A stretch of 64,000 bases of DNA from contig CAZVXE010000001.1 in assembly GCA_964630765.1 (NCBI GenBank), forward strand, positions 47,982 to 111,981, in the 5' to 3' direction. Origin of the DNA: Methanofastidiosum sp964630765 (GTDB lineage: Archaea > Methanobacteriota_B > Thermococci > Methanofastidiosales > Methanofastidiosaceae). The translations under genes were made by a program, and so were the position numbers. The notes under the pieces are model-generated. The model searched no databases. It saw nothing but the letters and a program-made list of their open reading frames with translations, and was not told the DNA's origin. The stretch's first letter is position 1. The number at the start of each line of letters is the position of its first letter. Below, one piece after another: positions 25,516 through 34,000 of this stretch.

Positions 25516-26304
25516 ATGATTGTAATAAAGATTGGTGGAAGCCTTGGTACAGAGGTAGAAAGCTTAGCAAAAGAGATAGCCGAGATTTCAAAAAAGGAAA
25601 AGATAGTTGTTGTTCATGGAGGATCTTATGAGACTACAGAAATCTCAAAGAAGCTTGGAAAAGAAACAAAGTTTGTTACATCTGTTTCCGGTTTTAGATC
25701 AAGATACACCGATCTTGAAACAGTCCAAATCATGGAAATGGTAATGGCTGGAAAGATAAACAAAGAGCTTGTAAAGCTACTCCAAAAATCAGGTGCTAAT
25801 GCTTTTGGATTATCGGGTGCTGATGGAAAGGTCTTGCTTGCCAAGAGAAAAGATTCTATTAAGATCATTGAAGATGGAAAAAAGAAAATACTAAAGGATG
25901 ATTTCACAGGAAAAGTTGAGAGTGTCAACAAGGAACTTATTACAATGTTGCTTGATAAAGGGTATTTACCAATTATCTGCCCTTTGGCAATAAGTGCTGA
26001 AGGGGACATTGTGAACACTGATGGGGACAGGGCTGCAGCTGCAATAGCATCTGCACTATCTGCTGATCTAGTAGTCATGACCAATGTCGATGGATTTCTA
26101 AAGGATGGAAAGCTTGTAACAGAACTCAACTTATTACAGATTGAAGAAGCTTATCAATTTGCGGATGGAGGTATGAAGAAAAAACTCCTTGCCGCAAAAG
26201 AGGCCATAGAACAGGGAAGCCCTAAAGTAATAATTGCAAGAGGAAATCTAGATAATTCATTAGAAAATGCCTTGAATGGCAAGAGAACGGTGATTTCAAG
26301 ATGA
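25516..26304 (+). CDS. lysZ: LysZ, LysW-aminoadipate kinase (ArgB-like)
   Basis: The enzyme phosphorylates the side-chain carboxylate of LysW-bound alpha-aminoadipate. The 262-aa amino-acid-kinase fold protein has VIKIGGSLG (3-11), VVHGGSYE (glycine-rich loop), FGLSGADGKVLLA, and VMTNVDGFLKDGKLV with DGGMKKKLLAAKEAIEQG near the C-terminus. It acts before LysY although it is encoded after it. The start follows AGGTGATTAG. It overlaps lysJ by four bases. Confidence 0.92.
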   Translation: MIVIKIGGSLGTEVESLAKEIAEISKKEKIVVVHGGSYETTEISKKLGKETKFVTSVSGFRSRYTDLETVQIMEMVMAGKINKELVKLLQKSGANAFGLSGADGKVLLAKRKDSIKIIEDGKKKILKDDFTGKVESVNKELITMLLDKGYLPIICPLAISAEGDIVNTDGDRAAAAIASALSADLVVMTNVDGFLKDGKLVTELNLLQIEEAYQFADGGMKKKLLAAKEAIEQGSPKVIIARGNLDNSLENALNGKRTVISR

Positions 26305-27464
26305 TCTATAAAGACTTAGAAGAAAAGTATGGTAGCGGTGTCTACTATAAGAGAGATCTAGAAATTATTTCGGGCAAAGGTGTCTATCTTTATGATAGCC
26401 AAGGAAATGAATACATAGACTGCGTTGCAGGTCATGGAGTTTGCCTTTTTGGGCATTCTCACCCAAAGATAGTCCAAGCTATAAAAGAGCAGTCTGATAC
26501 TTTGATTTCATGCCCCGAGATATTCTATAATGACAAGAGAGCAGAGCTTTTGGAAAAAATAGCTGAAATTACGCCAAAAGGACTTACAAAAACATTTCTA
26601 TCAAACTCTGGTGCTGAGGCTGTAGAGGCCGCATTAAAGTTTTCAAGAAAAATTACAGGAAAGACGGATATTGTCTCATTCACATTTGGATTCCATGGAA
26701 GGACAATGGGGGCCCTTTCTGCGACGTGGAAGGCTGAATACAAAAAACCTTTCTTGCCGTTGGTACCAGGTTTTTGTCATACAGCTTACAATAATTTAGA
26801 AAAACTTCAAGAGGTAATTACTGATAATACCGCCGCAATCATAGTAGAGCCTATCCAAGGGGAAGGTGGAGTTAAACCCGCCAACATGGATTTCATGAAA
26901 GGTATCAGAGAGATTTGTGATCAAAAAGGAATATTGATGATTGTAGACGAGGTCCAGACAGGCTTTGGAAGAACTGGTGAGTTATTTGCAATAAATAGAT
27001 ACAATGTTTCGCCAGATATCTTATGCCTTGGAAAAGGAATAGCCGGTGGAATACCTATGGGGGCGACTGTTGTCAGGGAAGACCTATCAAATCTTGACAA
27101 GGGAGAGCATGGCTCCACATTTGGAGGAAATCCCCTTGCATGTAACGCTTCACTTGCCGCAATTAGGACTCTAAAAGAAGAAAAACTCGTGGAAAGATCA
27201 AGAGAAAATGGAGAATACTTCTTATCTCAACTAAAAAAGAATATCGATGAAACTGTTTACAAAGATATAAGGGGTCTTGGCCTTATGATTGGAATTGAGA
27301 TGAAGCAGAAGGTAGGGCCCTATCTTGCACAACTTATGGAGAAAAAAGTACTTGCACTTACAGCAGGAAAACTTGTAGTCCGATACCTCCCACCTTTAAT
27401 AATTGAAAAGGACCATATTGATAGGGTTGTTGAGGCGACAGGTGAAATTATTGGAAGAAGTTAA
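26301..27464 (+). CDS. lysJ: LysJ, LysW-lysine-semialdehyde aminotransferase (ArgD-like)
   Basis: This PLP-dependent class III aminotransferase converts the LysW-bound semialdehyde to LysW-lysine with glutamate. The 387-aa protein has FLSNSGAEAVEAALKFSR, TFGFHGRTMGALSATW, IVDEVQTGFGRTGELFA and LGKGIAGGIPMGA, which contains the PLP Schiff-base lysine, followed by STFGGNPLACNASLA. The ATG lies within the last bases of lysZ. The 3' end overlaps lysK by 14 bp. Confidence 0.93.
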   Translation: MIYKDLEEKYGSGVYYKRDLEIISGKGVYLYDSQGNEYIDCVAGHGVCLFGHSHPKIVQAIKEQSDTLISCPEIFYNDKRAELLEKIAEITPKGLTKTFLSNSGAEAVEAALKFSRKITGKTDIVSFTFGFHGRTMGALSATWKAEYKKPFLPLVPGFCHTAYNNLEKLQEVITDNTAAIIVEPIQGEGGVKPANMDFMKGIREICDQKGILMIVDEVQTGFGRTGELFAINRYNVSPDILCLGKGIAGGIPMGATVVREDLSNLDKGEHGSTFGGNPLACNASLAAIRTLKEEKLVERSRENGEYFLSQLKKNIDETVYKDIRGLGLMIGIEMKQKVGPYLAQLMEKKVLALTAGKLVVRYLPPLIIEKDHIDRVVEATGEIIGRS

Positions 27465-28491
27465 ACTGCTTGAAGAGATAATAAAAATCTATAGCCCTTC
27501 AGAGAAAGAAAAAAAAGTCTCTGATTTTATATTTAATTTTCTTAAAAATAAGAAATTTAATGTCGAACAAGATAAAGAATGGAATGTCATTTCAACAATT
27601 GGCTCTGGCCCTCCTTACATTCTTCTGACAAGTCATATGGATACGGTCAGTGGAGAAGTTCCTTTTAGAATTGAAGGCAAGAAAATATATGGTAGAGGTT
27701 CATGTGATGCCAAATCACCTCTTGCAGCTCTACTTTCCTCCTTTATTAGGTTTAAAAATAAAAAATTCAAAGGAACACTTATCTTTGCTGGAGTTACTGG
27801 TGAAGAAGCCCCAAATTCTAGAGGTACTTTTGAATTAATGAAAAAGATAAAAGCAGATTTCATATTTCTAGGGGAGCCCGGTTCTGCTGATGGGATTACA
27901 ATAGGATACAAGGGCAGATTGCTTCTGAAGATATTGTTTAAGGGTAAAGCTTCGCATTCCTCTTCAGAAGAAGATAATCCAATATTAAAGTTTATAGATT
28001 TTTCAAACAAAGTTAGCATGCTATATAAAGGAAAAAACTTGTTTGAATCTCTCAGTTATTCACCAACTTCAATATCTGCAGAATCTGAAAGTAATGTTAT
28101 GCCAAGTGAATGCAGGGTAACAATTGACTTTAGAATCCCGCCTGGGTTATCTCATGAAACTGTCATAAAAGAGATATCACAACTGCTTGATGGTGAAATT
28201 GAGCTAGTCGAAGGTGTAGATGGAGTAATCACTTCAAAGAATAACATACTTGTAAAAACATTAGTAAAGGCGATAAGGGAAAATGGATTTTCCCCAAAAT
28301 ATAAGAAAAAAACAGGATCTTCTGATATGAATCTCCTTGTTAGATTGACAGAGAACATAGTTACCTATGGTCCAGGCGACTCATCTTTAGATCATACAGA
28401 TATGGAGTTTATTGACACTGACGAATATCTTAAATCAATCGATATTTTAGAGATGGCGATATCAGAAATCTTTGGGATAGTTTCTCTTTAG
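27451..28491 (+). CDS. lysK: LysK, LysW-lysine hydrolase
   Basis: This zinc peptidase of the M20 family releases lysine from LysW and regenerates the carrier. The roughly 346-aa protein has LLTSHMDTVSGEV (metal His, Asp), YGRGSCDAKSPLAALL, FAGVTGEEAPNSRG (catalytic Glu pair) and a C-terminal GPGDSSLDHTDMEFI with the last metal His. I chose TTG 27451, five bases after AGGTGA. An upstream TTG at 27403 would add 16 residues that merely re-read lysJ. It is the last gene of the operon, and its 3' end overlaps the CPBP gene by 30 bp on the opposite strand. Confidence 0.9.
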   Translation: MEEVKLLEEIIKIYSPSEKEKKVSDFIFNFLKNKKFNVEQDKEWNVISTIGSGPPYILLTSHMDTVSGEVPFRIEGKKIYGRGSCDAKSPLAALLSSFIRFKNKKFKGTLIFAGVTGEEAPNSRGTFELMKKIKADFIFLGEPGSADGITIGYKGRLLLKILFKGKASHSSSEEDNPILKFIDFSNKVSMLYKGKNLFESLSYSPTSISAESESNVMPSECRVTIDFRIPPGLSHETVIKEISQLLDGEIELVEGVDGVITSKNNILVKTLVKAIRENGFSPKYKKKTGSSDMNLLVRLTENIVTYGPGDSSLDHTDMEFIDTDEYLKSIDILEMAISEIFGIVSL

Positions 28492-29316
28492 ATCCCATAA
28501 GAAGACTAATGCAAGTATAAAGAATGCTAACAATCCAGGAATTCCAAAAGGAACACCTAATAGTTGATTATTTGTTTGTGCAAAGATTATCCCAAATCCA
28601 ACGTAAGCGTTTATTGCACCGTGCCCAAGTGCTGCAGTCAAAACTGATTTTGATTTAATTTTTAACCACCCAAAAAATATCCCTACAAATATAGTCCAAA
28701 GTGTGAAGAGAAATACACCCGGTAAAGGGTATTGGTGATAGTTATACCCCATTGCAATTAAAGGTGCATGCCATAATCCCCATATAACACCGGTTATTAA
28801 TAGAGTCTTTAGGATAGAAAACTTTTCTAGCAAGAGATCCTGGATGTATCCACGCCATCCATACTCTTCTCCAAATGCGAATATAGAATTCGGAAAAATA
28901 GGTGCAATTGAATAGTTGATTAGATAGATATAGATAGGAATACCATACTGAATTGGGAATATTAAATCCATATCAGTTCTTATAGTTCCAAATCCCATTA
29001 TTGCAAATAGAAGAACTCCTAGCCCAATAACTAAAAATGGGTAAAGATAGGCAGCTAAATAATATTTAATACTCTTGCCTTTGTTTATCCCAAAAGATGA
29101 AAGTTTTCTTTTAAGATAGAATTTGGTAAGTGTGACAGATACAATTAGCGGTACAAACATCATGGCAATTAGAAATGCAAATGTATTCTGGTATGTAAGG
29201 CCACCGTTAAGAAAAATAATTGCGTCCATCAAATATGTAATAAAAAATGTGATTATTACAAAATAAATAATTCCTTTTGAGGAGTTGTCATTTAAATTTG
29301 GGAGATTAGATGTCAT
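28462..29316 (-). CDS. CPBP-family intramembrane metalloprotease (CAAX protease-like)
   Basis: This 284-aa membrane protein has about eight hydrophobic helices. The glutamate motif FGEEYGWRGYIQDLLLEKF (about 147-165), the second motif WGLWHAPLI and the third ALGHGAINAYVG define the CPBP (Abi/Rce1-like) family. These cleave prenylated or other membrane peptides, act in bacteriocin immunity, or have unknown roles. The substrate here is unknown. It converges on lysK with a 30-bp overlap of coding ends. The upstream TTATTTAAATAAC box (about 29343-29356) could drive it. Confidence 0.82.
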   Translation of the reverse strand: MTSNLPNLNDNSSKGIIYFVIITFFITYLMDAIIFLNGGLTYQNTFAFLIAMMFVPLIVSVTLTKFYLKRKLSSFGINKGKSIKYYLAAYLYPFLVIGLGVLLFAIMGFGTIRTDMDLIFPIQYGIPIYIYLINYSIAPIFPNSIFAFGEEYGWRGYIQDLLLEKFSILKTLLITGVIWGLWHAPLIAMGYNYHQYPLPGVFLFTLWTIFVGIFFGWLKIKSKSVLTAALGHGAINAYVGFGIIFAQTNNQLLGVPFGIPGLLAFFILALVFLWDLKRNYPKDF

Positions 29317-29380
29317 TTTCTCACTGTGCTACATAATTATTTGTTATTTAAATAATTATTTCTAACAAAATTAGGGTAGA

Positions 29381-29396
29381 CGAAAATTTTATAAAG
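29381..29396 (+). promoter_or_regulatory. BRE/TATA promoter of the P-type ATPase gene
   Basis: CGAAA followed by ATTTTATAAAG is a close match to the archaeal BRE-TATA consensus. Transcription would begin near 29418, leaving a leader of about 30 nt that carries AGGAGG (29435-29440). Confidence 0.6.
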
Positions 29397-29447
29397 GGTA
29401 AGATATTACCACATTGGATATAAAAAAATAATAAAGGAGGGATGCCC

Positions 29448-32180
29448 GTGGAAACAAAATTAGATTGGTGCAAATTAACTAGTAAGGACATAATAGAGAA
29501 GTTGAGTACATCTACGGGTGGGCTCTCCTCTAAAGAAGCGACCTCAAGACTTGAAAAGTATGGATACAATGAGATTAAATTCAAGAAAAGAGGGCCAATT
29601 ATAAGATTTTTAATGCAATTCAATAATCCTTTGCTCATGGTTCTAATAGTGGCAGCATTTGCATGTTTTTTCTTATGGGCTTTCATGGGAGAAGAAGATA
29701 TCATAATGGACATGTGGGTTATTATAGGAGTTGTTATAGCAACAGCCGTGATTGGATTTATCCAAGAAGGCAAAGCTGAAGCCTCAATTGATGCCTTAAA
29801 GGATATGCTAGTGGATAAATGCAAGGTAATGAGAGATGGTGAAACTAAAGTAATTCCTGCAAGAGATCTAGTTCCAGGAGATATCGTTATTATTGAAGCC
29901 GGAGATAAAGTACCTGCTGACCTTAGGATAGTATCTTCAAAGAGTTTGCATTTAGATGAATCAATGCTTACAGGAGAATCAATGCCTGTCCGAAAAGGTA
30001 CAGAAGATGATCCCAATAATAAGAATAACGAAGGAAAGTATTGTATGGCCTATGGGGGAACTTTTGTAACAAGTGGAAGAGGAAAAGGTATTGTATATGC
30101 AACTGCAGAAGAAACTGAAATTGGGAAAATAGCAAAACTAATGAAGAGTTCTGGCCAGACTACTCCCCCTATATTAAAAAAGATATCAGCATTTGTAAAG
30201 CTACTAATCATTACTATTGTTTCTTTTGGAGTAATAGTTTTCGGGTTGGGTGTGCTAGAAGGATATGAAATAATCTATATGTTTCTTGCCATGATAGGCA
30301 TGATTGTGGCATTAATACCTGAAGGGCTTGCTGGTGCTATAATTGCTGCTTTTGCTGTTGGATCCACCGTTATGGCAAAAAAGAATGCAATTGTAAGAAA
30401 CTTACCGGCTGCTGAAACCTTAGGAAGTGTCACAGTTATTTGTTCAGATAAAACAGGGACCCTAACTAAAAATGAGATGACAGCAGTTCGGATATTTAGT
30501 GGAAATAGAACCTATATTGTTGAAGGTGTAGGGTACGAACCTGTGGGTCAAATATTGGAGAATGATGGAAATACAAAAGCAGAACTAACACCAGAGCTTA
30601 TTCAAACTTTAAGAACAGGTTTTCTCTGTAATAATGCAGGTATAGCTATTGAAAAGAACAGATACGTTGCCAAAGGAAGCCATACAGAAGCGGCTTTAAT
30701 TGTTTCAGCCACAAAAGCTGGCATCAATGAAAAACTTCTAAAATTGGATGAGATACCTTTTGAACCGAAACAACAATACATGGCAACATTACATGAAGAT
30801 TGTGATGGGAATATAATTTATGTAAAAGGTTCTCCTGAAAGAATTTTAAAATCTTGTAAAGATCAGTTTATCAATGGAAAAAAAATGCCACTTGATAAAG
30901 AACTGATAATGAAAAATGTCGAGGATATGGCTAAAGATGCTTTAAGAGTTTTAGCTATGGCTTACAAGAAAGTTCCTAAAGATAAACTTTCACTTGACGA
31001 GAAAGATATCTCAGATTTAACATTTGTTGGCGCTCAAGGTATGATAGATCCTCCAAGAAAAGAAGCTATTGATGCCATTGAAAAATGTAAAACAGCTGGT
31101 ATTCGACCAATAATGATTACAGGAGATCACGCTTTTACAGCAAAAGCAGTTGCTAAACAGCTAAGGATAGGAGATGGAGAAGACGAAGTTTTGACAGGAA
31201 AAGAAATCTCAGAGATGACAGACGATCAACTTTTTGAAGTAGTTAATGATTTCTCAGTGTATGCAAGAGTTGAGCCAGAGCATAAATATAGAATAACAAA
31301 ACAACTGCAAAAAAGAGGGCATATAGTAGCAATGACTGGAGACGGGGTAAACGATGCCCCCGCATTAAAAGCAGCAGATATTGGTGTTGCTATGGGTGTG
31401 GGAGGAACTGAGGTAAGTAAGGAAGCTTCGGATATCATATTGACTGACGATAATTTTGCTACAATAGTTGATGCTGTTGAAGAGGGTAGACATGTATATG
31501 ATAATATCTGGAAAGTGATCCTATACATAATGCCAACTAATGGAGGCCAGGGACTAGCTATGGCAGGAGCTTTATTCTTAGCACCATTTATACCTCTTTT
31601 TAGCCATAGACTTCCCATAGAGCCAGTGCAGATATTGTGGGTCAACTTAATAATTGCTATTGCTTGCGCAATTCCTTTGATATGGGAGCCAGCGGGGAAT
31701 GGATTATTAACTAGACCACCAAGAGACCCTAATGAAAAATTATTCAACAAATTTTTCATTCAAAGAGTCGGAATAGTATCCGTTGTAGAAGTAACAATGA
31801 TCTTCTCAATGTATTTACTGTTCTTCAAGTCTGTAGGTAACTCAATGGAATTTTTACCACAAGCTCAGACAATCGCATTCACAACTATAATAATGATTGA
31901 AGTTGGGTATCTGTTTACTGCAAGGTCACTTAGGGGCACAGCCTTTAAGATAAATCCATTTAGAAACAAATGGTTAACAATTGGTGCTCTGACAACTTTG
32001 GTCTTACAAGTCCTCTTAGTCTATTCTGAGCCTCTGTTTGGAACAAGCCCTTTCAGAACTGCGCCATTTCCAGCTATCTGGTGGATTCCATTATGTATAG
32101 TGGCAACTACAAGCTTTTTTGTTATAGAAATAGAAAAGTTCATCAGAAGAAGACTAGAAATTAAAAAAACTGTAATATAA
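29448..32180 (+). CDS. P-type cation-transporting ATPase (type II)
   Basis: This is an ATP-driven cation pump of about 910 aa with an N-terminal cation-ATPase domain (TSTGGLSSKEATSRLEKYGYNEI). MLTGESMP lies in the actuator domain, IPEGLAG in transmembrane helix 4, the phosphorylation site CSDKTGTLTKNEM (D334) follows, and then TGDGVNDAPALKAADIGVAMG. The IPEGL motif places it with Ca2+, Na+/K+ or H+ pumps, not heavy-metal exporters. Exact ion specificity is not decided. GTG 29448 is preferred because AGGAGG lies seven bases upstream. The ATG at 29442 touches the Shine-Dalgarno. A BRE/TATA promoter precedes it, and the branched-chain leader region follows. Confidence 0.9.
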   Translation: METKLDWCKLTSKDIIEKLSTSTGGLSSKEATSRLEKYGYNEIKFKKRGPIIRFLMQFNNPLLMVLIVAAFACFFLWAFMGEEDIIMDMWVIIGVVIATAVIGFIQEGKAEASIDALKDMLVDKCKVMRDGETKVIPARDLVPGDIVIIEAGDKVPADLRIVSSKSLHLDESMLTGESMPVRKGTEDDPNNKNNEGKYCMAYGGTFVTSGRGKGIVYATAEETEIGKIAKLMKSSGQTTPPILKKISAFVKLLIITIVSFGVIVFGLGVLEGYEIIYMFLAMIGMIVALIPEGLAGAIIAAFAVGSTVMAKKNAIVRNLPAAETLGSVTVICSDKTGTLTKNEMTAVRIFSGNRTYIVEGVGYEPVGQILENDGNTKAELTPELIQTLRTGFLCNNAGIAIEKNRYVAKGSHTEAALIVSATKAGINEKLLKLDEIPFEPKQQYMATLHEDCDGNIIYVKGSPERILKSCKDQFINGKKMPLDKELIMKNVEDMAKDALRVLAMAYKKVPKDKLSLDEKDISDLTFVGAQGMIDPPRKEAIDAIEKCKTAGIRPIMITGDHAFTAKAVAKQLRIGDGEDEVLTGKEISEMTDDQLFEVVNDFSVYARVEPEHKYRITKQLQKRGHIVAMTGDGVNDAPALKAADIGVAMGVGGTEVSKEASDIILTDDNFATIVDAVEEGRHVYDNIWKVILYIMPTNGGQGLAMAGALFLAPFIPLFSHRLPIEPVQILWVNLIIAIACAIPLIWEPAGNGLLTRPPRDPNEKLFNKFFIQRVGIVSVVEVTMIFSMYLLFFKSVGNSMEFLPQAQTIAFTTIIMIEVGYLFTARSLRGTAFKINPFRNKWLTIGALTTLVLQVLLVYSEPLFGTSPFRTAPFPAIWWIPLCIVATTSFFVIEIEKFIRRRLEIKKTVI

Positions 32181-32221
32181 TCTTATATTTTTTATTTTCT
32201 ATTAAATTTTATATAAAAATA

Positions 32222-32238
32222 ACCGAAACATTTAAAAG
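32222..32238 (+). promoter_or_regulatory. BRE/TATA promoter of the branched-chain amino acid operon
   Basis: ACCGAAACATTTAAAAG is an excellent archaeal BRE plus TATA match. The TATA centre near 32234 predicts a transcript start at about 32258-32262. That is some 15 nt before the leader ORF and about 180 nt before leuA. Confidence 0.7.
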
Positions 32239-32275
32239 GAAATAAATGGGCTTTAAAATGCATTAGGTGCATACT

Positions 32276-32329
32276 ATGGAGTTAGTAATAATTAGGGGGG
32301 GTGCATTTTTGCCCCTCGCAAAGGTATAA
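32276..32329 (+). CDS. Putative branched-chain-rich leader peptide (17 aa)
   Basis: The short ORF reads MELVIIRGGAFLPLAKV and stops at TAA 32327-32329. Seven of its 17 residues are Leu, Val or Ile, and LVII occupies positions 3-6. It has a proper AGGTG Shine-Dalgarno six bases before the ATG and lies just downstream of a strong BRE/TATA promoter, 108 nt before leuA. The start codon is inside the 5' arm of a 9-bp stem, ACTATGGAG (32273-32281) with CTCCGTAGT (32346-32354, one G-U), that encloses the whole ORF. This is the architecture of bacterial ilv and leu leader peptides. Translation and a regulatory role are inferred, and chance cannot be excluded for so short an ORF. Confidence 0.6.
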   Translation: MELVIIRGGAFLPLAKV

Positions 32330-32437
32330 ATTCTTAAAAAAGTTTCTCCGTAGTCTTACCTGTAACGTTCAAGTTGTAAGTGATTTTTTTTCATTTGAGA
32401 GAACTTACTATATAATTTATTTTGATAGGTGGATAGT
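32330..32437 (+). promoter_or_regulatory. Attenuator-like RNA region before leuA
   Basis: After the leader ORF the sequence can fold in alternative ways. CTTAC (about 32355-32359) can pair with GTAAG (about 32376-32380), a stem followed within three bases by a U8 tract (about 32384-32391). Alternatively GTAAGT can pair with ACTTAC (about 32403-32408), putting the U tract in a loop. U tracts end archaeal transcription. ACTATATAATTTATT (about 32406-32420) might act as a second promoter. GGTGGAT six bases before ATG 32438 is the leuA ribosome site. Confidence 0.45.
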
Positions 32438-34000
32438 ATGGAAGAAGTTATTTGTGTAAGCGACTATAATAAGAAAGTATTAGAAAAGATGAACATACAA
32501 GGTATCAAGATATTTGATACAACTCTAAGAGATGGGGAACAGACCCCCGGAGTAGCATTTAACACAGAGGAAAAGATGAAGATAGCTGAAAGCCTCGATC
32601 TATTAGGCGTTGATGCTATTGAGGCCGGGTTTCCCATAACATCTGCCGGAGAAAAAGAAGCTATTAAAAAAGTATCTGATATGGGCTTAAAGGCAAAAAT
32701 TTGTGGTCTTGCAAGATCCAATAAAAAGGATATTGATATGGCGTTAGAATGTAATGTTGATAGAGTTCACACATTTATTGCTACTTCTCCAATACACCGG
32801 GAATTTAAACTTAAAATGTCAAAAGAAGACATCATGGCAAAGGCCGTAGAAGGTGTTGAATATGCCAAGGATCACGGAGTTGAGGTAGAATTTTCCTGCG
32901 AAGACGCAACAAGAACTGAGCTTGAGTATCTTAAAGAGATGCATCGAGCTGTACGAGATGCAGGTGTAGATTATATCAATGTACCAGATACTGTTGGGAC
33001 AATTATGCCAAAAGCAATGAGGTATCTGATAAAAGAGCTAGTTGACGATATCGATGTACCTATAAGTGTTCACTGCCATAATGATTTTGGTCTTGCTGTT
33101 GCTAATTCTCTTGCATCAGTTGAAAGTGGTGCCAAACAAGTCCACTGTACAATTAATGGTCTTGGGGAAAGAGCAGGTAATGCTTCATTAGAGGAAACTG
33201 TTATGAGTCTCATGGCGCTTTACGGTGTCAGATTTTCTCTAGATACCACAAGATTAACATATACCTCCAAACTAGTTTCAAGAATATCTGGTGTTGTTGT
33301 ACAGCCAAACAAGGCTATTGTTGGTGAAAATGCATTTGCCCATGAATCAGGTATTCATGTTCATGGTGTACTAAGCAAGGCCTTCTGCTATGAACCCCTT
33401 ACACCAAAATTAGTGGGAAGGGAAAGCGAGATTATTGTCGGAAAGCATACTGGTATCCATGCTGTTGAAAAGAAGCTTAAGGACTTTGGAATTGGATTAA
33501 CAAAAGAGCAGGTTCTTGAGATAGTCGATGAAGTAAAGAGAATAAGAGAGGGTGGAAAGAAGATTACCGACGAAGACTTAATAGCAATAGCAGCGGGGTA
33601 TGTTACAAAAGTTCCTGATGAAGAAAAGGAAGTAAAACTTGAAGAGATGTCAATAATCTCTGGCCTCCATATTACACCTACAGCCACAGCAATTCTAAAC
33701 ATCAATGGAAACAAAAAGATAGGTTCAAATATAGGAAATGGTGCAGTTGATGCTGCTTTAAATGCCATAAAATCTATTGTTCCAGAAAAACTTACACTTG
33801 AAGAATACAGACTTGAAGCAATCACAGGTGGATCTGATGCTCTGTGTCAGGTATCTGTGAGAATAATAAATGAGGATAATATAAAGGCAATTGGAAAGAG
33901 TGTTGGGTCCGATATAGTCATGACAAGTGTCAATGCAACAATTGAGGCTATAAACAAACTAAGAAAGATAGGTAAAGAGAGGGGAAAACGAAATGAGTGA
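32438..34000 (+). CDS. leuA: LeuA, 2-isopropylmalate synthase
   Basis: The enzyme condenses acetyl-CoA with 2-oxoisovalerate, the committed step to leucine. The 520-aa protein has FDTTLRDGEQTPGVAF near residue 25, HCHNDFGLAVANSLASV and TINGLGERAGNASLEE in the TIM barrel. A C-terminal domain of about 120 residues (HITPTATAILNINGNKKIGSNIGNGAVDAALNAI and on) is the LeuA dimer domain for leucine feedback. ATG 32438 is chosen over GTG 32429 because GGTGGAT precedes it. A citramalate synthase role is less likely because a separate cimA lies in the same operon. It overlaps ilvB by eight bases. Confidence 0.9.
   Translation: MEEVICVSDYNKKVLEKMNIQGIKIFDTTLRDGEQTPGVAFNTEEKMKIAESLDLLGVDAIEAGFPITSAGEKEAIKKVSDMGLKAKICGLARSNKKDIDMALECNVDRVHTFIATSPIHREFKLKMSKEDIMAKAVEGVEYAKDHGVEVEFSCEDATRTELEYLKEMHRAVRDAGVDYINVPDTVGTIMPKAMRYLIKELVDDIDVPISVHCHNDFGLAVANSLASVESGAKQVHCTINGLGERAGNASLEETVMSLMALYGVRFSLDTTRLTYTSKLVSRISGVVVQPNKAIVGENAFAHESGIHVHGVLSKAFCYEPLTPKLVGRESEIIVGKHTGIHAVEKKLKDFGIGLTKEQVLEIVDEVKRIREGGKKITDEDLIAIAAGYVTKVPDEEKEVKLEEMSIISGLHITPTATAILNINGNKKIGSNIGNGAVDAALNAIKSIVPEKLTLEEYRLEAITGGSDALCQVSVRIINEDNIKAIGKSVGSDIVMTSVNATIEAINKLRKIGKERGKRNE

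Noticed and set aside
32240..32437. T-box or other amino-acid riboswitch before leuA
   Set aside because: No T-box sequence or specifier-loop stem is visible and T-boxes are not known in archaea. The SD-led ORF explains the region better.
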